In this document: one piece after another, positions 9,215 to 16,604 of the stretch
Numbering within the stretch: position 1 is the first letter of the stretch
How the letters are laid out: every line of letters begins with the position of its first letter
Source of the DNA: Actinomycetota bacterium
GTDB lineage: Bacteria; Actinomycetota; Actinomycetes; Mycobacteriales; Micromonosporaceae
Length of the DNA: 64,000 nucleotides
Reading direction: 5' to 3'
NCBI GenBank assembly: GCA_005885555.1
Contig: VAWN01000023.1
Coordinates: forward strand, 346,675-410,674
Notes under the pieces: model-generated
Database searches by the model: none
Told to the model about the DNA's origin: nothing
What the model saw: the letters and a program-made list of their open reading frames with translations, nothing else
Position numbers and translations under genes: made by a program

Positions 9215-9531
9215 CCGGATCCCGCGGGCGGGGGCAGCACCGGTACGGGCACTGGCCGGTCCCCACGGCTCGGGCTCAACCTATGGCCGGCGTGCCGCTG
9301 TGTGATGTACCTCGAAATCCTGACACCGCACGGCAGGGCGGGCCGGCCGGCGTCCGGGCACGCTAGCTCCGCGGCGCCCGGGTCGGCTGTCACATGAACC
9401 GAGGACTTCGGGTCGGTCCGTGCCCGTCAGCAGGCGGGCGTACCGCTTTCCCGTGACAGCGTGCCCGCCGCATACCGCATAGCTTGACCGCTGACGGTGT
9501 CGACGCCGGGACGCCAGGATGGTGATGGAGC
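9215..9531. promoter_or_regulatory. Divergent intergenic region between ASST/FAAL operon and C-A-T-E NRPS
   Basis: About 320 bp with no credible gene. It must hold the promoters of the leftward sulfotransferase-FAAL-NRPS operon and of the rightward NRPS at 9532. The only clear pattern is the dyad at 9388-9407, described separately. No convincing -35/-10 pair could be fixed by eye. Confidence 0.5.
9388..9407. promoter_or_regulatory. Candidate operator, TGTC-N12-GAC type
   Basis: The sequence TGTCACATGAACCGAGGACT matches the element at 47479-47498 in 16 of 20 positions, and the identity extends left through CGGC (CGGCTGTC...TGAACCGAGGAC). It lies about 125 bp upstream of the NRPS start at 9532 and about 210 bp upstream of the sulfotransferase start. 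A third similar dyad is at 25806-25825. Together they look like binding sites of a cluster regulator; the protein that binds is unknown. Confidence 0.45.
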
Positions 9532-12500
9532 ATGACCGACCTGCGCAGCCGACTTGCCGCCCTGCCCGCGGACCGGAGGGAGCTGCTCGAACAGCGGCTG
9601 GCCATGCTCCTGGCCGAGCAGGGGTCGGGCCGCCGGGAGCGGATCGCGCCGCGCGACCGGTCGCGACCCACGCCGCTGGGGCTTGCGCAGCAACGGGAGT
9701 GGGCGGTCGAACGGGTCCGCGGGGCCAACAACATCACCGGCGCGTTCCGGGTCGAGGGCGAGCTCGACCCGGACCTGCTGTCCACCCTCCTCACCGATGT
9801 GGTGCGCCGCCACGAGGTGCTGCGCTCCACCTTCGAGGTCGGCGAGGACGGTGCTCCGGTACAGGTCGTACACCCCGTCATGAAGGTACCGGTGCCGGTG
9901 CTCGACCTGGCGCACCTCGACGCTGCGCAGCAGGCGCGGGAGATTCGCCGCCACTACGCCGCGCAGGTGACCGGGAACTTCCCGCCGGAGGAGCCGTTGC
10001 GGCTGCGCCTGGTCCTGCTGCGCCTGGCCGAACAGACCCACGTCGCCCTGTTCTGCACCGACCACGCCGCGTCCGACGCATGGTCGATGTCGATCCTCGT
10101 CCGGGAGATCGCCGCGCTGCACAACCTGCACCGCAACGGCGGCACGCCGCTACCGGAGCCGGACATCCAGTTCGGTGACTTCGCCGCCTGGCAGCGCGGC
10201 CGGATGGACGAGGAGCGCATCGCGGCCGAAGTGCGGCACTGGGAGCGGACCCTCGCGGGGATCCGTGGCGGATCCGCGCTGCCCACCGACCGCCCGTACC
10301 CGGCGCGGCCGCGCTTCACCGGTGACGGGCATCGCGTGGAGCTGTCGCCCGAGCTGAGCGACGCGCTTCGCCGCCTCGGCGACCGTGAGGGCGCATCCCT
10401 GGTGATGGTGCTGCTCGCCGCGTCCGCGATTCTGCTGCGGCACTGCCTCGACGATGACGACCTCCTCGTCGGCTCCCTGGTCGCCGGGCGTACCCGGGTG
10501 GAGACCGAGCAGCTCGTCGGGTGCTTCGCCAACCCGTTGCCGCTGCGCATGCGGATCAGCGGTCAGCAGACGCTGCGCAGCGTCGTGCACCAGGCCCGGG
10601 ACACCATGGCCACCGCCCTGGACCACCAGGACGTGCCGTTCGACCGGCTCATCGAGGCGCTCGGCCTGCGCCGGGAGGCGGGGCAGACCTCGCTCGCCGG
10701 GCTCTGGATCAACGCGCTCACCGGGCCGGACATGACGCTGGAGCTGGCGGACCTGCGGATCACGCCGGAACCGGTCGAGCTGGGCATGGCCTCCGTCGAC
10801 CTGACTCTGGTGGCGATCCCCGGGCCGGACCGGCTGCACCTTGAGTGGCAGTACATGACCGAGCTGTTCGACGCGGACAGCGTGGCGCTGCTGGCCGAAC
10901 AGTTCCGCGGCGTGCTGACCCGGCTGGTGGAGGCGCCGGACAGCACGGTGGACGAGGTGGAGCTGGCGGACACGGTACCGGGAAAGGAGAGCCCGGCAGC
11001 CGGCCCGGACGCCGACCCGGGGTTCGTGGAGCTGTTCCGCAACCGGGTGGCGATGGCTCCGCACGCGCCGGCCGTCGTCTGCGACGGGGGTACCACCAGT
11101 TACGCCGAGCTGGCGCGCGACGGGGACCGGCTCGCGTACCGGCTGCGCGACGTCGGCGTCGGCGCGGGGACGCCGGTCGGCATCCTCGTGGAGCGCTCGC
11201 CGCGGCTGGCCGTGGCGATCCTCGGCGTCCTGGCCGCGGGCGGCGTCTACGTTCCGCTGGATCCGTCGTACCCGGTGGACCGGATCGCCTTCATGCTCCA
11301 CGACGCCGGTACCCGGGCGCTGGTCGCGGACGGCGACCTGGTACGGCGGCTGCGGGAGGCCGGCGCCGTCCTGCCGGAGCACGTCATCGTGGCCGACGCC
11401 GCGCAACCCAGGACCGACCGGCCCACGACCGACCGCGTGCCGCCGAAGCTGCCCGATCCCCACCCCGACTCCCTGGCTTATGTGGTCTACACGTCGGGGT
11501 CGACCGGAGAACCCAAGGGGGTCGGGATCACCCATCGTTCCCTGGTCACCTTCGCCCGGGACGTCGCCGACCGGCTCGGGCTCGGTGCCGCCGACCGGTT
11601 CCTGCAGTTCGCCTCGCCCAGCTTCGACGTCCTGGCCGAGGAGCTTTTCCCGAGCTGGCTCGCCGGCGGGGCGGTGGCGACCTCCACCGGCCACATCGTC
11701 ACCGGGCAGGTCGGGCTCCTGGAACTGGTCGAGCGCGAGCGGGTGACCGTCATCGAGCTGCCCACCGCGTACTGGCACGAGTGGGTACGGGAGCTGGACC
11801 GCCTCGGCCGTTCGCTGCCGAGCCACCTGCGACTGGTGATCATCGGTGGTGAGCGGGTCCTGCCGGACCGGCTGACCGCGTGGCGCCGGCACGGGGTACC
11901 CCTGATGCACGTGTACGGCCTGACCGAGGCCACCTGCAGCTCCACGTTCTTCCGGCTGGATCCGGCCGACCCGGTGCACGACTGGCCGAACCTGCCGATC
12001 GGCACCCCGCTGCCCTCGGCCGACCTGCGGGTGCTCAACAGCCAGTTGGGCCGCACGCCCAAGGGCGGCACCGGGGAGCTGTACATCGGCGGCATCAGCC
12101 TCGCCCGGGGGTACGTCGGCCGGCCCGGGCTGACCGCCGACCGCTTCGTGGCCGACCCCGACCCGGCCCACCCGGGCCAGCGGCTCTACCGCACCGGTGA
12201 CCTCGTCCGCCGTCGCGCGGACGGCAACCTGGAGTTCATCTCCCGGGTGGACACGCAGATCCACATCCGCGGGTTCCGGGTGGAACCGGCGGAGGTCGAG
12301 TCGGCCCTCAGCCGGCACCCGGACGTCGGGGAGTCCGTGGTGCACCTCTACGAGCCGACCGCGGCGGACCGCCGGCTCGTCGCCTATGTGGTGGCGCGGC
12401 CCGGCTCGACCGTCCGCGCCCGCGAGCTGCGCCAGTTCCTGGAGTCGCGGCTGCCGCCGTACATGGTGCCGTCCGCCTTCGTCGAGCTCGACGCGCTTCC

Positions 12501-14220
12501 GCTGTCGCCCAACGGCAAGGTCGACCGGGACCGGCTGCCCGCTCCGCCCGAGGAGCGCGGCGGCGCGGCCGAGGGTTTCGTCGCGCCCCGCTCGCCCACC
12601 GAGCAGGCGCTGGCCGACATCGTGGCGTCGATCGTCGGCGTGTCCCGGGTCGGCGTGCACGACGACTTCTTCGAGGTCGGCGGCGACTCCATCCTGGCCA
12701 TCCAGGTCGTCGCGCGGGCCCAGGAGGCCGGCCTGCAACTGACCGCATACGACCTGTTCGCGCATCCGACGGTGGCGGCCCTGGCCGAGGTCGCCACCGC
12801 CGCGGTACGGGTCGACGCCGAACAGCGGGAGGTCACCGGTCCGGTGGCCCTCGCCCCGATGCAGCAGTGGTTCTGCCAGCAGCCGCTGGCCGACTGGCGG
12901 CACTGGAACACCTCGGTCATGGTGCAGCTGCACGTGCCCGTCGCCGCGGCCGTCGTCCGGACCGGTGTCGAGCGACTGCTCGCCCACCACGACGGCCTGC
13001 GCCAGCGCTTCCTGCTGTCCGGCGCGAAGAGCCGTTCGCGGATCGCCCCGATCGGCGACCCGGTCCCGTTCGCCGAGCACGACCTGTCCGGCCTCGACGA
13101 GGCGGACCAGGACGCGCGGCTGGCCGAGCTGCTCGACGACATCCAGTCCAGCCTGGACCTCGCGGTGGGGCCGCTGGTGCGGGTCGCGCTGCTGCGGCTC
13201 GGGCCGCGCCCGGACCGTCTCGCGGTGGTGGCCCACCGGCTGGTGGCGGATGCGACGTCGATGCGCCTGATCCTGGAGGACCTGGAGACCGCGGTGGTCC
13301 AGCTGTCCGCGGGCGAGGAACTGCGGTCGCTTCCCAAGACCACGTCGTGGCAGTCCTGGTGCCGCCGGCTGAAGACCTACGCCCACAGCGACACCGTCCA
13401 GGACGAGCGGGGGTACTGGTCGCAGGTGCTGGACGGTCCCGCGGCACCGCTGCCGTACGACGTCGAGCCCGGCCCGGAGACCGACGTGGAGGCGACCACC
13501 CGCACCGTGACGGTGTCGCTGGACGGCCCGCAGACCGACGCCCTGCTGCGGACCGGCCCGCCGGCCGCGGGCGGCTCCGTCGAGGCGCCCCTGCTGGCCG
13601 CACTCGGCCGCGCCCTGAGCACCTGGAGCGGGGCGGCCAGGCACATCATCGACCTGGAACGGCAGGACCGGGATCCGCTCTTCGACGACGTCGACCTGGC
13701 GCGCACCATCGGCTGGTTCAGCGGTACCCATCCGGTCGCCCTGACGTGCGAACCCGGCAGCACCCCCGAGGCGACGCTGGCGACGGTGGCCGGCGGCCTG
13801 CGGTCGGTGCCCCGGGCGGGCATCGGGTGGCAGCTGCTGCGGCAGACCGGTGAGCTGCCGGCGGCCCCTCCCGCGAGCCTGCTGTTCACCTACCTCGGCA
13901 CCGAGTTCCGGCCCGTCACCGGTGCGTTCAGCGTGCTGGACGAGCCGGTGGGGCGCGACCGCGGCCGGTCCGCCCGCCGGCCGTACCCGATCGAGGTCGT
14001 CAGTGCTCTCATCGGTGCGCGGCTCGTCGTGCGCTGGCACTACAGCGAGACCCTGCACCGGGAGGAGACCGTGCGGGCCCTCGCCGAGCGGCACCTGGCC
14101 GAGCTGCGCGCCCTCGCCGCCCGCGACGGCAGCGTTTCCGGCGAGGCCCCGCCGCCCTCCGAGTTCCCGCTCGCCGGGTTGGACCAGGCACAGCTGTCCC
14201 GGTTGCTGAACCGGCTCTGA
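9532..14220 (+). CDS. NRPS, C-A-T-E module
   Basis: A 1562-residue single module. A short helical lead-in (residues 1-45) precedes a C domain (about 50-475) whose motif is DHAASDA: the second His and the Asp remain, while the first His and the Gly are changed. The adenylation domain (about 500-1015) has TSGSTGEPKGV, YGLTEAT, TGDLVRR and the A10 lysine in SPNGKVDRD. The carrier (about 1020-1095) has VGGDSI. The last 450 residues match an epimerization domain: the HHxxxDG equivalent is AHRLVAD, the EGHGR equivalent is ERQDRD (Glu kept), followed by RTIGWFSGTHPVAL, and the C-terminus FPLAGLDQAQL is typical. My hand alignment of the A-domain pocket gives roughly D-V-E-A-I-G-V-C-S-K, which I cannot assign to a substrate. 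It should add one residue and probably convert it to the D-form. Confidence 0.92.
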   Translation: MTDLRSRLAALPADRRELLEQRLAMLLAEQGSGRRERIAPRDRSRPTPLGLAQQREWAVERVRGANNITGAFRVEGELDPDLLSTLLTDVVRRHEVLRSTFEVGEDGAPVQVVHPVMKVPVPVLDLAHLDAAQQAREIRRHYAAQVTGNFPPEEPLRLRLVLLRLAEQTHVALFCTDHAASDAWSMSILVREIAALHNLHRNGGTPLPEPDIQFGDFAAWQRGRMDEERIAAEVRHWERTLAGIRGGSALPTDRPYPARPRFTGDGHRVELSPELSDALRRLGDREGASLVMVLLAASAILLRHCLDDDDLLVGSLVAGRTRVETEQLVGCFANPLPLRMRISGQQTLRSVVHQARDTMATALDHQDVPFDRLIEALGLRREAGQTSLAGLWINALTGPDMTLELADLRITPEPVELGMASVDLTLVAIPGPDRLHLEWQYMTELFDADSVALLAEQFRGVLTRLVEAPDSTVDEVELADTVPGKESPAAGPDADPGFVELFRNRVAMAPHAPAVVCDGGTTSYAELARDGDRLAYRLRDVGVGAGTPVGILVERSPRLAVAILGVLAAGGVYVPLDPSYPVDRIAFMLHDAGTRALVADGDLVRRLREAGAVLPEHVIVADAAQPRTDRPTTDRVPPKLPDPHPDSLAYVVYTSGSTGEPKGVGITHRSLVTFARDVADRLGLGAADRFLQFASPSFDVLAEELFPSWLAGGAVATSTGHIVTGQVGLLELVERERVTVIELPTAYWHEWVRELDRLGRSLPSHLRLVIIGGERVLPDRLTAWRRHGVPLMHVYGLTEATCSSTFFRLDPADPVHDWPNLPIGTPLPSADLRVLNSQLGRTPKGGTGELYIGGISLARGYVGRPGLTADRFVADPDPAHPGQRLYRTGDLVRRRADGNLEFISRVDTQIHIRGFRVEPAEVESALSRHPDVGESVVHLYEPTAADRRLVAYVVARPGSTVRARELRQFLESRLPPYMVPSAFVELDALPLSPNGKVDRDRLPAPPEERGGAAEGFVAPRSPTEQALADIVASIVGVSRVGVHDDFFEVGGDSILAIQVVARAQEAGLQLTAYDLFAHPTVAALAEVATAAVRVDAEQREVTGPVALAPMQQWFCQQPLADWRHWNTSVMVQLHVPVAAAVVRTGVERLLAHHDGLRQRFLLSGAKSRSRIAPIGDPVPFAEHDLSGLDEADQDARLAELLDDIQSSLDLAVGPLVRVALLRLGPRPDRLAVVAHRLVADATSMRLILEDLETAVVQLSAGEELRSLPKTTSWQSWCRRLKTYAHSDTVQDERGYWSQVLDGPAAPLPYDVEPGPETDVEATTRTVTVSLDGPQTDALLRTGPPAAGGSVEAPLLAALGRALSTWSGAARHIIDLERQDRDPLFDDVDLARTIGWFSGTHPVALTCEPGSTPEATLATVAGGLRSVPRAGIGWQLLRQTGELPAAPPASLLFTYLGTEFRPVTGAFSVLDEPVGRDRGRSARRPYPIEVVSALIGARLVVRWHYSETLHREETVRALAERHLAELRALAARDGSVSGEAPPPSEFPLAGLDQAQLSRLLNRL

Positions 14221-14262
14221 CGCCCGCGTGTCCCTGCTTCCGGGGTGGCCGGGCGGCACGGT

Positions 14263-14283
14263 CGGCTGTCCTAGAATCCGGCC
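14263..14283 (+). promoter_or_regulatory. Candidate leaderless promoter of the VOC gene
   Basis: The hexamer TAGAAT (14272-14277) fits an actinobacterial TANNNT -10 box and lies 6 bp before the ATG at 14284, with no ribosome binding site between them. This spacing is typical of leaderless transcripts that start at the A of ATG. The -10 overlaps CGGCTGTCCT, which also opens the candidate operators at 9388 and 47479. No clear -35 was seen. Confidence 0.35.
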
Positions 14284-14667
14284 ATGGCGATGCTGTGGAC
14301 ACTCGGTTGCGACGCCTCGGACCCGCACCGGCTCGCCGCCTTCTGGGCGTCGGCACTCGGCTATGTCAGCGAACCGGGATACGACGACGCCGAGGGCGCG
14401 TCGATCATCGACCCGGCCGGCAAGGGTCCGGCCATCGGCTTCCTACGGGTACCCGAAGGCAAGACCGCCAAGAACCGGATGCACATCGACATCCGGGTGG
14501 CCGGCGATCCTCCGTGGAACATGGCCGAGCGCGAGCTGTCGATCCGGTCGAAGGTCGACGAGCTGGTCACCGCCGGCGCGACCAGGGTCCGCGACGAGGC
14601 CTACGACGGGCTGCTGGACCATGTCGTGATGCTCGACCCGGAGGGCAACGAGTTCTGCGTGGCGTGA
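14284..14667 (+). CDS. VOC-superfamily (glyoxalase-like) protein
   Basis: A 127-residue protein with the layout of small actinobacterial glyoxalase-like / vicinal oxygen chelate proteins: an N-terminal DPHRLAAFWASALGY motif, central MHIDIRV, and the closing LDPEGNEFCVA. Conserved His and Glu positions could bind a metal. The family includes resistance proteins and small-molecule isomerases, but nothing here fixes the substrate. The gene begins 63 bp after the NRPS stop, on the same strand. Its start has no evident RBS, and a -10-like TAGAAT sits just upstream, so it may be made from its own leaderless message. Its last 67 bp overlap the 3' end of the oppositely oriented monooxygenase gene. 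A role in the cluster (for example self-protection) is conjecture. Confidence 0.8.
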   Translation: MAMLWTLGCDASDPHRLAAFWASALGYVSEPGYDDAEGASIIDPAGKGPAIGFLRVPEGKTAKNRMHIDIRVAGDPPWNMAERELSIRSKVDELVTAGATRVRDEAYDGLLDHVVMLDPEGNEFCVA

Positions 14668-15674
14668 CCGGCGCGGGAGCCGGCGGCCATCCGCTCCGCC
14701 TGGCGGATCGCCTCCATCGCGTGGAACGCGTCGTCCTCCACGCGGGCCTGGTTGAGGATGAGGGTGCCGACCCCCAGCTCCAGGTAGCGGGAGAGCACGG
14801 CGGCGACCTCCTGGTGGCTGCCCACGAGGTAGGGGCAGAACTCGCGGGACACCCGGAAGGGGTGCAGCCAGTACGTCTCCTGGACGGGCGGCGCGGCGCC
14901 CGACGTCTCCCAGATCTCCCGGTGCCACTGCGCGTCGTAGTGCGGCACGTGCAGGCCCCGCATCTGCTCGACCACCTCGCTCGCGGGGAACCGCCGCCGG
15001 GCCAGCTGCCAGGCCTGGCCGCTGTCGTCGCGGGCGATGATCCCCACCCGGATGCCGCAGCCGGTCAGCGGTGCGCCGGTACCGGCGTAGGTGTCCGGCT
15101 CGTGCGGGTAGAACAGGCGCACGGCACCCAGCGCCCGGGCCGTCGCCGCAGCCGCGGGTGAGGTGCCCGCGACGAACACGCCCGGGGTGAGCCCGGCCGG
15201 CAGCGGCGGGTTCAGGGTGGCCCGGTGCACCTCGAAGTACTCGGTGTGCCGGGTCATCGGTGCGTCCTGGCCCAGCAGGTCGAGCAGGATCCGCCCGTAC
15301 TCGGTGAGCCGCGCGTACCGCTGGTCGTGGTCGAGCGTGCAGCCCAGTGCCCGCAACTGCGGGCGGTAGCCGCCGGCCACCAGGTTGAGGTCCAGCCGCC
15401 GTCCGTACAGGCAGGCGAGGGTGGTGACCAGGCGGGCGGCGGTGTATGGGTGCATGTACAGCGGCTGTACCGCGACCAGCGGTACCAGCGTCGCGGTCCG
15501 TTCCAGCAGGAACTGGGCGGCCGCCCACGGATCCATGGTGTCGTTGTCGGTGAAGACCAGCAGACCCCGCATCCCGGCGGACTCCGACCAGCGGGCCACG
15601 TCGAGGATGGGCGCGACGAAGCTGTCAGGGGTGGCGCCGCGGACTGACGGATACGTGCCGTAGACCTCTAGCAA
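14601..15674 (-). CDS. LLM-class (luciferase-like) flavin-dependent monooxygenase
   Basis: A 357-residue protein of the bacterial luciferase-like TIM-barrel family, which uses reduced FMN and oxygen. Diagnostic stretches are an early SESAGMRGLLVFTDND, then ERTATLVPLVAVQP, RRLDLNLVAGGY, and a C-terminal SHQEVAAVLSRYLELGVGTLIL. Such enzymes are common in NRPS/PKS clusters, where they hydroxylate or oxidise carrier-bound intermediates; the exact step is unknown. The TTG start at 15674 has GGAGGG about 10 bp upstream. The last 23 or so residues are rich in Ser and Thr and are encoded antisense to the 3' end of the VOC gene, so the tail may be an extension after loss of an earlier stop. The gene is transcribed divergently from the regulator at 15954, across the 17-bp repeat array. 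Confidence 0.85.
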   Translation of the reverse strand: MLEVYGTYPSVRGATPDSFVAPILDVARWSESAGMRGLLVFTDNDTMDPWAAAQFLLERTATLVPLVAVQPLYMHPYTAARLVTTLACLYGRRLDLNLVAGGYRPQLRALGCTLDHDQRYARLTEYGRILLDLLGQDAPMTRHTEYFEVHRATLNPPLPAGLTPGVFVAGTSPAAAATARALGAVRLFYPHEPDTYAGTGAPLTGCGIRVGIIARDDSGQAWQLARRRFPASEVVEQMRGLHVPHYDAQWHREIWETSGAAPPVQETYWLHPFRVSREFCPYLVGSHQEVAAVLSRYLELGVGTLILNQARVEDDAFHAMEAIRQAERMAAGSRAGHATQNSLPSGSSITTWSSSPS

Positions 15675-15796
15675 CAGACGCCGTCCCTCCGTGCCCCGCC
15701 GCAGTGCCCGTCCCAGGCCAGCATGGCCCGTGGGCCTTCGCCGGACATGTCCCGGGAACGCGTCTCACCTGCGCCCGGCGGGCAGGTTCGCGCGGG

Positions 15797-15881
15797 CGTC
15801 CCGTGAACACGGGCGTCCCGGGAACACTGCCGTCCCGTCAGCACGGCCGTCCCGTCAGCACGGCCGTCCCGTGAACACGTG
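15797..15881. repeat. Five tandem 17-bp repeats (probable regulator-binding iterons)
   Basis: Five head-to-tail copies, 15797, 15814, 15831, 15848 and 15865, consensus CGTCCCGTSARCACGGS. The two middle copies are identical; the outer ones differ at 2 to 4 positions. A further half-like copy (GTCCCGGGAACGCG) lies near 15749. The array fills the 279-bp gap between the divergent monooxygenase (start 15674) and the LuxR-type regulator (start 15954), ending 73 bp before the regulator ATG. The core GTCCCGTGAAC resembles TGTCCTGTGAACC of the dyad at 47479. A cooperative binding array for a cluster regulator, possibly autoregulatory, is the simplest reading. Confidence 0.7.
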
Positions 15882-15953
15882 GCTGCCCGGCTGCGCGGGT
15901 GCGCGGATACGAATACGCCGACATGACAGCCGCCGCGCAGGGGAGGAGCGAGC

Positions 15954-16562
15954 ATGCGCCTACGGTTCGAGGTCACCGGGCCCGACAGGGTGGTCGCGGC
16001 GATTCTGGCGGCGCGGCACGACGTCGTGCTCACCCTCCCCGACGCGCGGCTGCTCGGTCGCCGGTCGGGTGTCGACGTCGCCGCGGCGGCCCGGGTCGCC
16101 CGCCGGGGCGTACCGGTGCGGGCGCTGGTGACGCACGCCGGGCGGGGCTGGTCCGCGGCCGCCGCGGACCTGGACCGACCGGGCATCGCGGTGCGCACGA
16201 CGACCGAGGTGCTGCCACGGATGAGCATCGTCGACCGGGCACTGATCGTGATCGCCAACGGCGACGCGGGGTACGACGACGGCGCGCTGATCGGCCGGAA
16301 CCAGCCCCTGGCCGCCCGGCTGCTCGGGGTGCTCGGCCCCGGGGGACCGGGCGACGACGCGACCGCCGTCCAGGACCTGCAGCCGCTGGAACGTGAGGTG
16401 CTGCGCAGCCTCACCACCGGCAGCACGGACGAGGCCGCGGCCCGCGAGCTCGGGGTCGCGGTACGCACATACCGTCGCGTGGTGGCCCGGATGATGGCGC
16501 GGCTCGGCGCGCGCAGCCGGTTCCAGGCCGGCTACCTGGCCGCGAACGGCCGGTGGATCTGA
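15954..16562 (+). CDS. LuxR-type HTH regulator (short TrmB/LuxR relative)
   Basis: A 202-residue protein. The C-terminal 65 residues form a LuxR-type helix-turn-helix (LEREVLRSLTTGSTDEAAAR, ELGVAVRTYRRVVARMMARL) ending in SRFQAGYLAANGRWI. That ending matches TRFQAGLQARTRGWL of the regulator at 54767, so the two are related. The N-terminal 130 residues resemble the phospholipase-D-like or ligand part of the TrmB/LuxR family, but the usual N-terminal TrmB winged helix is missing, and the protein is about 130 residues shorter than the other. The start ATG has a strong GGGAGGAGCG. The gene lies behind five 17-bp repeats and inside the biosynthetic cluster, so it is the best candidate pathway-specific regulator. 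Confidence 0.8.
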   Translation: MRLRFEVTGPDRVVAAILAARHDVVLTLPDARLLGRRSGVDVAAAARVARRGVPVRALVTHAGRGWSAAAADLDRPGIAVRTTTEVLPRMSIVDRALIVIANGDAGYDDGALIGRNQPLAARLLGVLGPGGPGDDATAVQDLQPLEREVLRSLTTGSTDEAAARELGVAVRTYRRVVARMMARLGARSRFQAGYLAANGRWI

Positions 16563-16571
16563 CGCGTCAGA
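16558..16571. terminator. Short perfect dyad at the 3' end of the regulator gene
   Basis: TCTGACGCGTCAGA is a perfect 14-bp palindrome spanning the stop codon of the regulator, in the 42-bp gap before the convergent C-A-T NRPS end at 16605. It has no loop and no T-run, so it could be a weak terminator element or chance. Confidence 0.25.
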
Positions 16572-16604
16572 ACGGCCGTGTACCGGTTGCGGGCGCAGGG
16601 CTGC

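Noticed and set aside
10150-14328. Very long open frame on the minus strand opposite the C-A-T-E NRPS
   Set aside because: It is rich in Gly, Arg, Gln, Asp and His with no recognisable domain. It is the antisense shadow of a GC-rich gene whose plus-strand product has full NRPS motifs.
15797-15881. Short CRISPR array
   Set aside because: The units are tandem without spacers, 17 bp long, and no cas genes are present.
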